From CANDYO01 sp049653745 (GTDB lineage Bacteria; Pseudomonadota; Alphaproteobacteria; Rickettsiales; CANDYO01), in contig JBASGW010000058.1 of assembly GCA_049653745.1 (NCBI GenBank), positions 1-16,720 on the forward strand: 16,720 bases of DNA. Reading direction: 5' to 3'. The position numbers and the translations under genes were made by a program. Each line of letters opens with the position of its first letter. The first letter of the stretch is position 1. The notes under the pieces were generated by a model. The model was not told the DNA's origin, did no database searches, and saw nothing but the letters and a program-made list of their open reading frames with translations. This document shows positions 1-6,689 of the stretch, in pieces.

Positions 1-1226
1 GTGCTAGAATATGTGTTATAGCGATTAACTTCTTTTCCATTAAATGGTGAAATTAAGATTATTTCGCCTATTCTAGAAGTTAGGATTAATTTATTTCCTG
101 CTAAAATTGGCCCATAAAATTCGGTACTAATTTTGTTATTCTTACCTGTTTTTAAGGTTTCAATCCAGAGCATTTTTCCTTCACGATTATCAATAGCAAA
201 TAATTGATTATCTTTTGTTAGCATATAAGTTATTCTATCGGCCACCCAAAAAGATTTAACATTTGGGAAGTTTTTTCTCCAGGCAATTTGAGGGGCGGCA
301 AGATCAATTTTTATAAATTCACTTTCACCAGTTAATATATAAAGATAATCGCCATTGAGCACAGGTGAAGCTAATGGCCCTTTAGCTAGGCTACCATCGC
401 CAATAATTGAAGAGGTTGCGAGGTTAACTTGAGTTAATTCACTGCCATCATAACGATTTAATACCAGTAAATCTCCAGCCGTAGTAATATTTATTATTTT
501 ATCGTTATAAACTATACTTGGAATATAAAGCCTATTAGTTGTTAGTGAATATATTGGTGCTTCATAACGCCAAAGTAATTTACCATTTAAATCTAGGCAT
601 GAAAGATTATTATCAGTGCTTGAGAAATAAAGCTTATCTTTGTGCACTAATGAAATATGACGAGTTACACTAGGTGCTTTATAGCGCCATAATTCTTTGC
701 CATTACTAGCATTATAAGCAATTAAGTCGTTCACTCCTGAGGCAAGGTAAATGATATTATTATCATAAGTCATGCTTCCACTAATAATGTCATTCTTTTC
801 TTTTGTTAAAACTGTTTTAACTGACCAAATAGTTCTTTTAGTGGTGCTATTATAAGATGTAAGGGTGTTACCGCTATAGGTGAAAATAATATCTCCAATT
901 ATTAAAAGTGCAGAACCAGAAGATTTATTAAAATTTAAAAGATTGAAGTGAGATTTTTTACTGAGAGTATCTGGTAAACTTAAATGGGAAGGCAGGCCAG
1001 TGAATTGTCCGATATCACTAAAATTCCAAGATGGAATATCTGCTTGTGTTGGAAGAATTATATTTTCTTTAACTAGCTCTCTATCTTTTAATAGGTCGTA
1101 ATGCAGAACATTTAATCTTTCACCTTTGAGTGGAGGTTTTTTAGGTCCAAAAAACTCACCTTCAGCGCAAGAAGATAGTATTGTTAGTAATAAAAAGCAG
1201 TTGAGAAATTTAAATACAAGTTTCAT
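1..1226 (-). CDS. bamB: BamB-like outer membrane assembly lipoprotein (PQQ-type beta-propeller), 3' end outside window
   Basis: Reading leftwards from an ATG at 1226, an open frame of 408 residues runs off the left edge without a stop. Residues 1-20 form a lipoprotein signal peptide: basic start MKLVFK, hydrophobic core, then a lipobox L17-S18-S19-C20. The mature part holds repeated PQQ/propeller blade motifs, for example N-G-K-E-L-W-R near 175-181, N-G-K-L-L-W-R near 214-220 and E-G-K-M-L-W near 349-354. In the BamB family such a propeller scaffolds the BAM complex that inserts beta-barrel proteins into the outer membrane. The gene lies 10 bases after the stop of a YfgM-like protein, the same order as yfgM-bamB in many proteobacteria, where der (engA) often follows. 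That supports BamB over a generic PQQ enzyme, and no dehydrogenase features are seen. Substrates and partners are inferred. Confidence 0.85.
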   Translation of the reverse strand, partial: MKLVFKFLNCFLLLTILSSCAEGEFFGPKKPPLKGERLNVLHYDLLKDRELVKENIILPTQADIPSWNFSDIGQFTGLPSHLSLPDTLSKKSHFNLLNFNKSSGSALLIIGDIIFTYSGNTLTSYNSTTKRTIWSVKTVLTKEKNDIISGSMTYDNNIIYLASGVNDLIAYNASNGKELWRYKAPSVTRHISLVHKDKLYFSSTDNNLSCLDLNGKLLWRYEAPIYSLTTNRLYIPSIVYNDKIINITTAGDLLVLNRYDGSELTQVNLATSSIIGDGSLAKGPLASPVLNGDYLYILTGESEFIKIDLAAPQIAWRKNFPNVKSFWVADRITYMLTKDNQLFAIDNREGKMLWIETLKTGKNNKISTEFYGPILAGNKLILTSRIGEIILISPFNGKEVNRYNTYSS

Positions 1227-1236
1227 AAATATTCTG

Positions 1237-1890
1237 TTACTTAGATTTATTAATTGATGATAAAATGCTAAGAGCAATATCTTTGCTTGCTTTGCTAGCT
1301 ACAGGTGACTGCATTATTTGATTTAAAGAATTAATTGCATTATCTGAATTTCCTTGCTTTAGTTCAATTAAAGCCTGAAGCTGCAAAGCCATTGATTGCC
1401 ATGGTTTATTTTCTTTAGTTAAGCGGTCTAATATTTGATTTTGTTCACTAGTTATTGTTTGAGTATTTAGCTGATTGCTAAGATAAATTATATCTGCTAA
1501 TTCCCTGAAAGCTAAATCAAAATGCTTTTGCTCGCTAAGTTTCATCAAAGTTTCTTGGGCTTCTTGATGTTTTTGTTGTTTTATTAAAATAAAAGCTTTG
1601 TTTAAATATGCTAAAGCAGCATATTGTTGATGTGAACTTTTAATTACTTGATCAAAATGATCAATTGATTCATCTAGTTGATTGGCTTCAAGAGCTTTTA
1701 AGCCTTGATTATAAGAAATGCTTAGTTGTTTTTGTAATTTGTCGCTAGTATTTGATTGCCATGAATAGATGGCAACTCCAGCTAAAATAACAGCAACAAG
1801 TATTAAAAAAACTCTAACAACTCTGCTGATAATTTTGTGATAGTTTTCGCTTTTTAAATCTTCACTGATTTCGTCTAATAAATCTGACAT
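1237..1890 (-). CDS. YfgM-like TPR-domain inner membrane protein (ancillary translocon/periplasmic chaperone family)
   Basis: This 217-residue protein has a short cytoplasmic N-terminus (about 1-22), one transmembrane segment (about 24-44, rich in V, I, L and A), and a helical remainder with TPR-like spacing. Examples are Y-N-Q-G-L-K-A-L-E-A-N-Q-L-D-E-S near 60-75 and the A-L-A-Y-L-N-K-A-F-I-L-I-K-Q-Q helix near 92-106. A single anchor plus soluble TPR domain is the architecture of YfgM, which in E. coli associates with SecYEG and periplasmic chaperones. Its place directly before bamB is the same synteny and strengthens the call. No strong Shine-Dalgarno sequence is visible before the ATG at 1890. 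The sequence is divergent, so the exact function is inferred from architecture and context. Confidence 0.7.
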   Translation of the reverse strand: MSDLLDEISEDLKSENYHKIISRVVRVFLILVAVILAGVAIYSWQSNTSDKLQKQLSISYNQGLKALEANQLDESIDHFDQVIKSSHQQYAALAYLNKAFILIKQQKHQEAQETLMKLSEQKHFDLAFRELADIIYLSNQLNTQTITSEQNQILDRLTKENKPWQSMALQLQALIELKQGNSDNAINSLNQIMQSPVASKASKDIALSILSSINKSK

Positions 1891-1962
1891 TTTTTATATA
1901 ATTTAGAGATAAGAATTTAAGTTGAATTCTCACATATATCGCGCTGTTTGTAAAGCCAATTT

Positions 1963-1994
1963 TATTAGTTGCAAAATGTCTTCTGCAACTAATA
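1963..1994. other. 11-bp perfect inverted repeat between methyltransferase and yfgM-like gene
   Basis: The arm at 1963-1973 (TATTAGTTGCA) is exactly complementary to 1984-1994, leaving a 10-base loop. It starts 14 bases past the stop of the methyltransferase gene at 2008-3108. It could act as that gene's terminator or as an RNA processing hairpin. Neither strand has a proper T-run after the stem, so intrinsic termination is uncertain. Confidence 0.4.
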
Positions 1995-2007
1995 TTAAAA
2001 ACTAATT

Positions 2008-3108
2008 TTAATTTGTATATTCATATACTGAAATATGTCTGTCGCATTGATCAAGCGCATAATAAGAAGTTTGAGATAATTGCTCTCCACTAAGATTAAT
2101 TGCATAAAGCATAGAATCTTCTTGATGCAAGAATTTATGAATTTCAGAGCTGCCAATATAAGTTGAGTTAGATGCTCCACAAGAATTTTCATTATATACA
2201 AAAAGCATTGGAATATAAACCTTGTAGGAGTTTGCAAGTTTTATTGATGCCATTGATTCAGTGTCATATACTCTTCCACTTGTGTAAGTTAATTCTGTAT
2301 CTTCAGGATTTATTATTGGACCATCATTTAATTTAATATGAGCTTTTTGATAAGCAATTGATAAATCATCTAATTCTTCATGTTTTTTTATTGCAAAGTG
2401 ATTTTGTTTTGGTTGTTCAAGATTGGGGCACATTAAGAACTCTATTTTATTATTCACAGAGTGTGCTAGTAGAGTGAGTAATTTAGGGCCGTTTTTTTCT
2501 GTCTTGTAATAAGGAAAAACCTCTTGTCCTCCGTAATTAAGGAAATTCAACTCAAAGCTATCTGTTAATAATAATCCGCTTTCAGGTTTTAATAAGCTTA
2601 TTGTTTGTTGCAGTGTTCCAATGGGATCTACCATGTGTTGAAAAACAAATCTCGATACTATTAAATCAATTGAGTTTTCTAAATGATATCCAAGCTTCTT
2701 AAATTCTGGAATAATTTCTTCTGTTTTAAAGCTGCATAATGGAATAATTTTACTATTTCCTATAGTAATAGCTTCATCATCGCATTTTTCTCCAGATAGA
2801 CCTATAGCTACGAGTTGTTTTGTTGGATGATTTTGAGCGAAATATTTTGCCATTCCCTTTGTCCATTGAAACTTTCCTGCGCCCAAATCTAATACTGTGA
2901 ACTTATTTTGATTAGGAGAGTTTTTTACCATATTTGATATTAATTTATGGTCATCAACTCCGCACATATTATATTTTGAATCGCCATTAAACGTCCAGCC
3001 TTTATCAAAAATTTTATTTTTGGAAACTGCCTTAAAAACAGAATTGATATACTTTTTTAAGTAGTCTGGTCTGTTTTCCCAACTAAAGTAAGTAGTCTTT
3101 TTTGTCAT
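2008..3108 (-). CDS. Class I SAM-dependent methyltransferase-domain protein, substrate unknown
   Basis: The protein has 366 residues. A Rossmann methyltransferase core is visible: motif I V-L-D-L-G-A-G at 72-78 (SAM-binding glycine loop), an acidic or polar strand-2 region near 99-112, and a motif IV-like segment I-D-L-I-V-S-R-F-V-F-Q-H-M at 147-159. A helix and strand follow (L-L-K-P-E-S-G-L-L-L-T-D-S) as in the Methyltransf_11/25-type fold. About 70 residues before the core and 170 after it are not recognised, so it is larger than a minimal methyltransferase. No signal peptide or membrane segment is seen. It sits between lnt and the yfgM-like gene but is separated from both by non-coding DNA, so operon membership is unclear. 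SAM binding is well supported; the target (small molecule, protein, lipid or RNA) cannot be read from the sequence. Confidence 0.75.
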   Translation of the reverse strand: MTKKTTYFSWENRPDYLKKYINSVFKAVSKNKIFDKGWTFNGDSKYNMCGVDDHKLISNMVKNSPNQNKFTVLDLGAGKFQWTKGMAKYFAQNHPTKQLVAIGLSGEKCDDEAITIGNSKIIPLCSFKTEEIIPEFKKLGYHLENSIDLIVSRFVFQHMVDPIGTLQQTISLLKPESGLLLTDSFELNFLNYGGQEVFPYYKTEKNGPKLLTLLAHSVNNKIEFLMCPNLEQPKQNHFAIKKHEELDDLSIAYQKAHIKLNDGPIINPEDTELTYTSGRVYDTESMASIKLANSYKVYIPMLFVYNENSCGASNSTYIGSSEIHKFLHQEDSMLYAINLSGEQLSQTSYYALDQCDRHISVYEYTN

Positions 3109-3124
3109 TTTATATAAATCTTTT

Positions 3125-3144
3125 AATAATTAATATTAATTATT
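3125..3144. repeat. Perfect 20-bp AT palindrome upstream of the methyltransferase gene
   Basis: The 20 bases at 3125-3144 equal their own reverse complement (AATAATTAAT followed by its mirror half). They sit between the lnt stop and the methyltransferase start and overlap the edge of a possible -10 element. The palindrome contains only A and T, so chance in an AT-rich spacer is possible. An operator site is the alternative. Confidence 0.5.
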
Positions 3145-3171
3145 TGTAAATTAATTGCTAATGTTTGACAA
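3143..3171 (-). promoter_or_regulatory. Possible sigma70-type promoter for the methyltransferase gene
   Basis: On the minus strand TTGTCA (3171-3166, 5 of 6 to consensus) is followed after 17 bases by TACAAA (3148-3143, 4 of 6). The -35 lies just upstream of the lnt stop codon, within the coding end of lnt. Transcription would start about 25-30 bases before the ATG at 3108. The -10 is weak and AT-rich DNA gives many such matches. Confidence 0.3.
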
Positions 3172-4675
3172 GATTTATTTTGTAGTTAGATCTAATATTT
3201 TTTGGTTTAAAGATTCTTAATTGAATGAATTTTTCAAGATATGCAGTAAATAGCATTAATAAAATTAGGCAACGATTTCCATAAGTTCTGTAGTAAGTGA
3301 AATCTGTAATATATGGTGGAAGAGTGGAGTCAATTACAGCTTCGGTTAAAAGAGGGGCGTGATGCACTATATTACCAAAACTATCAATAATTGCAGAAAT
3401 TCCAGTTAGCGCAGCTCTTATCATTGGAACGCCTTGCTCTATGGCTCTAAATTTAGCAATAGATAAATGCTGATATGGGCCAATGCTAGTGCCAAACCAT
3501 CCATCATTAGTAATGTTAACAATCCAAGTGAAATATCGCAAGGGTGGAGCTTCTGGGAAAGCATCTTCATAACAAATGCTTGGTAAGAATGGTGGAATAA
3601 CATTGATAATTTTTTGTGTTGTTCCTCTGCTATAATCAGCGCTGCCAGGAGCTATTTTATTAACAAAGGGCAAAAATCTTCTTAACGGAATATACTCTCC
3701 TAAAGCTACTAGATGCATTTTATCATAGTAACTTACAATTTTTCCTTTATGATTTAGAACGAATAAGCTATTCCAATATTTTGTTATGTTTTTGTCAGTT
3801 CTAGAGGAGTTAAAAATAAGAAATCCATCTTTAGGGATAATGGTTTTAACAAGCATTTGAAACTGATTATCAACGTTAAATTCATGAGCTCCTTCTGGCC
3901 AGATAATGTAATCAATTTCTTTTTCTCCTGCATCTTGGCTCAAGAACATTAGCTTTTCAAGATTTTGTTGACGATTATTCATTCTAGAAAAAACATTATT
4001 ATCTATGTTGGGTTGGATGATTCTAACTTTAGCTTTTTGGGCTGTAAGGGGAGAGTCTTTTAAATGATAATATCCATAAGAATAGCAAATAATATAGCTT
4101 AATAGCGCAACACAAATAATAGCAAAATAGTCTTTTCCATAAAATGTTTGAATAATGCCATGGATAGCTCCTGCCCATAATATGGTAAGATAGCTTAATC
4201 CCCAGATGCCAAAAATTGATACCACTTGGCGTATAACTTCAGAGTCAGACCAAATATAGCCAATTAATAGCCACGGAGATTCTATGTAGCCATAACTACG
4301 GAAATATTCGCAAACTAGCCATATAAAGGCAGTAGCTAATATATTTCCTTTGGCAAATTTATTGATTAAATATCCAGTTAAAGCAAAATAAGGAGCAAAA
4401 ACAGCCGGTACAAAAAATATACCAATAGGTAATAACCATAAAAATTGATCCCCATAAGCAAGTAAAGATTCTGTTAACCAATGATGACTATAAAAACAAT
4501 AGCCATAACCAAATAGAAATGAAAACCAGAAAACTTCCTTGGTTTTTTTTAGCGATTCTAAAAAGTAAAAAAACAAAGCTAAGGAGCATAAGGATGGTAA
4601 AATATAATTAAAAGGAGGCTGGCCAAATGAGCAGATTAACCCTAATAGAAATGAAACAAAATAAAGTTTTTTCAT
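3158..4675 (-). CDS. lnt: Apolipoprotein N-acyltransferase
   Basis: Lnt transfers a fatty acyl chain from phospholipid to the N-terminal cysteine of diacylated lipoproteins in the inner membrane, the last step of lipoprotein maturation. The first half is a run of hydrophobic helices (about residues 4-225), with an early G-Q-P-P-F motif. The second half is a nitrilase-like domain with the expected catalytic triad: Glu261 in I-I-W-P-E-G, Lys319 in Y-D-K-M-H-L-V-A-L-G-E-Y-I-P, and Cys368 in S-I-C-Y-E-D. N-D-G-W-F-G-T-S-I-G-P-Y-Q-H follows, closely matching E. coli Lnt. I place the start at the ATG at 4675, giving 505 residues, because it begins MKKLYFVSF and lies 2 bases after the exporter stop. 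The frame stays open upstream to a TTG at 4762, but that extension lies inside the exporter gene and lacks family resemblance. Confidence 0.95.
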   Translation of the reverse strand: MKKLYFVSFLLGLICSFGQPPFNYILPSLCSLALFFYFLESLKKTKEVFWFSFLFGYGYCFYSHHWLTESLLAYGDQFLWLLPIGIFFVPAVFAPYFALTGYLINKFAKGNILATAFIWLVCEYFRSYGYIESPWLLIGYIWSDSEVIRQVVSIFGIWGLSYLTILWAGAIHGIIQTFYGKDYFAIICVALLSYIICYSYGYYHLKDSPLTAQKAKVRIIQPNIDNNVFSRMNNRQQNLEKLMFLSQDAGEKEIDYIIWPEGAHEFNVDNQFQMLVKTIIPKDGFLIFNSSRTDKNITKYWNSLFVLNHKGKIVSYYDKMHLVALGEYIPLRRFLPFVNKIAPGSADYSRGTTQKIINVIPPFLPSICYEDAFPEAPPLRYFTWIVNITNDGWFGTSIGPYQHLSIAKFRAIEQGVPMIRAALTGISAIIDSFGNIVHHAPLLTEAVIDSTLPPYITDFTYYRTYGNRCLILLMLFTAYLEKFIQLRIFKPKNIRSNYKINLVKH

Positions 4676-4677
4676 AT

Positions 4678-5307
4678 TTAGAAATTTATCTCTAAAGTTC
4701 TTGCAAATGAAATTGCAATTGCAAGCATTATGCAGCCTATAATAAAATCTAAAATTTTCCAAGCAATAGGTTTCTCAAATATTGGTTTTAAAAATCTAGC
4801 TCCATAACTTAAAGCAAAGAACCAGATAAAGGAAGAAGCTGAGGCCCCTAAAGTGAAAGAAGGTAATTGATCTTTTTCAAATTGAGTGCTTACGCTTCCA
4901 ATTAAAACGCAAGTCTCAAGAAAAGCGCTAGGGTTAATAAAGCTTATAACAATTACTTGTATAATGGTTTTTTTTATACTACTAACGGATTGAGAGCTGT
5001 TTATGTTGAGAGAATGCTTTTTAAAAGAAGAGTAAAATGACATTATGCTATAACCAAATAAAAATAATACCCCCCCCCAACTAAAAGCTGTTAGCAATAT
5101 TTTATGTTCAGATAAGAATTGACCAAGGCCATAGACTCCAAAGATTATTAATATCACATCGATTATCGAACATAAACTAGCGATTAAAAAGCTGTTTTTT
5201 CTAAGAATTCCTTGTTTTAAAACAAAAGCATTTTGCATGCCAATTGCAATAATTAAACTAAAAGCTATGCTCATGCCTTTTATAAATATAATCGGATAGA
5301 AATTCAT
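4678..5307 (-). CDS. LysE/ArgO-family amino-acid exporter
   Basis: This 209-residue membrane protein has about six hydrophobic segments. Family hallmarks are I-G-M-Q-N-A-F-V-L-K-Q-G at 22-33, S-W-G-G-V at 76-80, I-N-P-S-A-F-L-E-T at 124-132 (conserved Asn-Pro), and F-I-W-F-F-A-L-S near 160-167. The order and wording resemble E. coli ArgO (arginine exporter) more than RhtB relatives. The family expels basic amino acids across the inner membrane; the substrate here is inferred. The ATG at 5307 overlaps the stop of the upstream 68-residue gene (ATGA), and lnt starts 2 bases after the stop, so the three are probably one transcript. The conserved W-G-G-V is encoded through a run of nine Gs on the coding strand, which is odd in this AT-rich gene. 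Confidence 0.85.
   Translation of the reverse strand: MNFYPIIFIKGMSIAFSLIIAIGMQNAFVLKQGILRKNSFLIASLCSIIDVILIIFGVYGLGQFLSEHKILLTAFSWGGVLFLFGYSIMSFYSSFKKHSLNINSSQSVSSIKKTIIQVIVISFINPSAFLETCVLIGSVSTQFEKDQLPSFTLGASASSFIWFFALSYGARFLKPIFEKPIAWKILDFIIGCIMLAIAISFARTLEINF
5070..5078. repeat. Homopolymer tract of nine C (nine G on the coding strand) inside the exporter gene
   Basis: The plus strand reads nine consecutive Cs, that is nine Gs in the coding direction of the exporter, covering codons 77-80 (TGG GGG GGG GTA). It is the only long G/C run in the window. A gain or loss of one base would frameshift the protein at about residue 79 of 209. Confidence 0.9.
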
Positions 5308-5510
5308 TTGTTTTTACTAGAGAGTGGTTGTTTAGCTTCTTTTTGAGTTTGAGAAGCTTGCTCAGGAGCTTTTCCAGCTGCCGCTTGAAGTGACTTAAGT
5401 AATGGTCCAGCTATTAAAGTTGCAAGATCTTTTACATTTTTAGGAAGGTTATCTATTTCTTCAAAAGAGCCATCAGATCCGGGTTGGTTAGTGTTTTTAT
5501 CAACGCTCAT
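5304..5510 (-). CDS. Small hypothetical protein, 68 residues, translationally coupled to the exporter
   Basis: I do not recognise this protein. From an ATG at 5510 it is 68 residues: a polar start, a predicted amphipathic helix (about 21-45, with K-D-L-A-T-L-I-A-G-P-L-L-K-S-L), and a Gln/Lys/Ser-rich tail ending K-N-K. It has no signal peptide or membrane segment. Its TGA overlaps the exporter ATG by four bases, a common sign of translational coupling, so it probably heads the transcript with the exporter and lnt. The frame is open upstream to a TTG at 5567, but that codon lies inside the likely promoter, so I prefer the ATG. No Shine-Dalgarno sequence is clear. Coding status rests on the coupling and position. 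Confidence 0.6.
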   Translation of the reverse strand: MSVDKNTNQPGSDGSFEEIDNLPKNVKDLATLIAGPLLKSLQAAAGKAPEQASQTQKEAKQPLSSKNK

Positions 5511-5538
5511 AGTTTTATTAGTAAAATAGTTTTTTGCA

Positions 5539-5567
5539 ATTGTAATATAAAGAGTTTTATCAAGCAA
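5539..5567 (-). promoter_or_regulatory. Possible promoter of the hypothetical-exporter-lnt operon
   Basis: On the minus strand TTGCTT (5567-5562) and TACAAT (5544-5539, 5 of 6) are separated by 17 bases. The start point would lie about 20 bases before the ATG at 5510. The -35 is poor (3 of 6). The placement in the 140-base divergent spacer is sensible. Confidence 0.35.
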
Positions 5568-5595
5568 GGTCTTACTTTATTTAGTTACTTTGAAA

Positions 5596-5624
5596 TTGCA
5601 AAATTAAGAGGGGTTTGATATATT
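5596..5624 (+). promoter_or_regulatory. Probable sigma70-type promoter for the AEC permease gene
   Basis: TTGCAA (5596-5601, 4 of 6) and TATATT (5619-5624, 5 of 6) are separated by 17 bases, placing the start near 5631, about 20 bases before the ATG. A Shine-Dalgarno match AAAGG at 5640-5644 lies 6 bases before the ATG at 5651, so the elements are consistently ordered. Confidence 0.45.
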
Positions 5625-5650
5625 TACAAAATCTTTCTTAAAGGCGTATT

Positions 5651-6577
5651 ATGGAATTTGCGGTTTTTATTTTTCTTAAGCTAATAGCATTATTTAGTTT
5701 TGTGGTATTAGGTTTTGTTTCAAGAAGATTTATAGGAATAGATAGGTTAGCAATATCTCAGCTAGTTTTTTATATTATTTCTCCAATAGTTTTTTTTCAA
5801 GCGATAGCTAAACTTAATCCTGAAGTTGAAATCTTTGTGCTGCCTTTAGTCACCGCTTCTATCTCAAGTATCTTAGCAATATTAATATTTTTGAGTACTA
5901 AAGGATTTGTAAAAGACACAACCAGAGCTATTTTTTCTTTTATTTCAACCAACTCTAATGTTGGTTATTTTTTGCTTCCAATAGTTTGGGAGTTATTTGA
6001 CGATGTGGCTGCTGGTATTTTTGTGGTTATGGTTATAGGGAATAATATCTATGAAAATACAGTTGGTTTTTTTATTGCGGCACGAGGAAAATTTAGTTTA
6101 AAGGAAAGTTTGCTAAAGCTTCTTAAGTTACCAGCCTTTTATGCAATGATATTTGGTTTTACTTTTAGTGTTGTAGATTGTTTATCAATACCAGCTATGT
6201 TTAATGATGCTATCTTAAGTGTTAAAGGAGCCTATTCCACATTGGGAATGATGATAATTGGTTTTGGTCTTGCTGATATTAAGAATTTTAAATTAGATTT
6301 TAGTTTTATTATCTCCAGCTTTATAGTGAAATTTCTTTTCTGGCCTGGTCTTACTTTAGGTTTTATTTATTTAGACCAAAATGTAATTCATTTTTTTGAC
6401 CCTATTGTTTATAAAATGTTGATATTATTTTCTGTAGCTCCATTAGCTGCAAATAATATTGTGATTGCCACGGTGCTTGAGCTGCATCCTGAAAAGGTTG
6501 CTGCTAGTGTTTTCTTAAGCACAATATTTGCAATATTTTATGTTCCCCTGGTTATTGCGTTATTCAAATTAGGTTAA
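5651..6577 (+). CDS. AEC (auxin efflux carrier) family transporter
   Basis: This 308-residue, very hydrophobic protein has about ten membrane segments arranged in two halves of five. Recognisable family features are the N-terminal helix with L-G-F-V-S-R-R, a helix with S-P-I-V-F-F-Q-A-I-A-K near 45-55, T-N-S-N-V-G-Y-F-L-L-P-I near 101-112 (the conserved Asn-Gly helix of Mem_trans proteins), the mid-loop G-N-N-I-Y-E-N near 130-136, and V-A-P-L-A-A-N-N near 263-270. Bacterial members move small organic acids such as malate or malonate; the substrate here cannot be told. It appears to stand alone, divergent from the exporter operon, with its own promoter and a well-placed ribosome binding site. 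Length and layout are normal for the family. Confidence 0.85.
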   Translation: MEFAVFIFLKLIALFSFVVLGFVSRRFIGIDRLAISQLVFYIISPIVFFQAIAKLNPEVEIFVLPLVTASISSILAILIFLSTKGFVKDTTRAIFSFISTNSNVGYFLLPIVWELFDDVAAGIFVVMVIGNNIYENTVGFFIAARGKFSLKESLLKLLKLPAFYAMIFGFTFSVVDCLSIPAMFNDAILSVKGAYSTLGMMIIGFGLADIKNFKLDFSFIISSFIVKFLFWPGLTLGFIYLDQNVIHFFDPIVYKMLILFSVAPLAANNIVIATVLELHPEKVAASVFLSTIFAIFYVPLVIALFKLG

Positions 6578-6624
6578 GCATTTTACTTATTATCTTTGAG
6601 TTATATTTTTTGTATTTATATTTG

Positions 6625-6653
6625 TTGACGCATTAAGAAAAATTAATTATATG
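6625..6653 (+). promoter_or_regulatory. Probable promoter for the repeat-glycosyltransferase gene
   Basis: TTGACG (6625-6630, 5 of 6) and TATATG (6648-6653, 4 of 6) are separated by 17 bases. The start would fall near 6660, about 30 bases ahead of the GTG start at 6690. This is the best -35 in this spacer. Confidence 0.45.
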
Positions 6654-6689
6654 TAATTCAAATTAAATTATTAACTATATTAGGCATTT

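Noticed and set aside
1995..2237. 80-residue minus-strand frame
   Set aside because: It lies inside the end of the methyltransferase gene in another frame, has no ribosome binding site and low-complexity content.
4676..4762. 29-residue upstream extension of Lnt from a TTG codon
   Set aside because: It overlaps the exporter coding region, is Cys/Asn-rich unlike Lnt, and the ATG at 4675 fits the 2-base operon spacing.
5511..5567. TTG start extending the 68-residue protein to 87 residues
   Set aside because: The extension covers the likely promoter and a better ATG follows at 5510.
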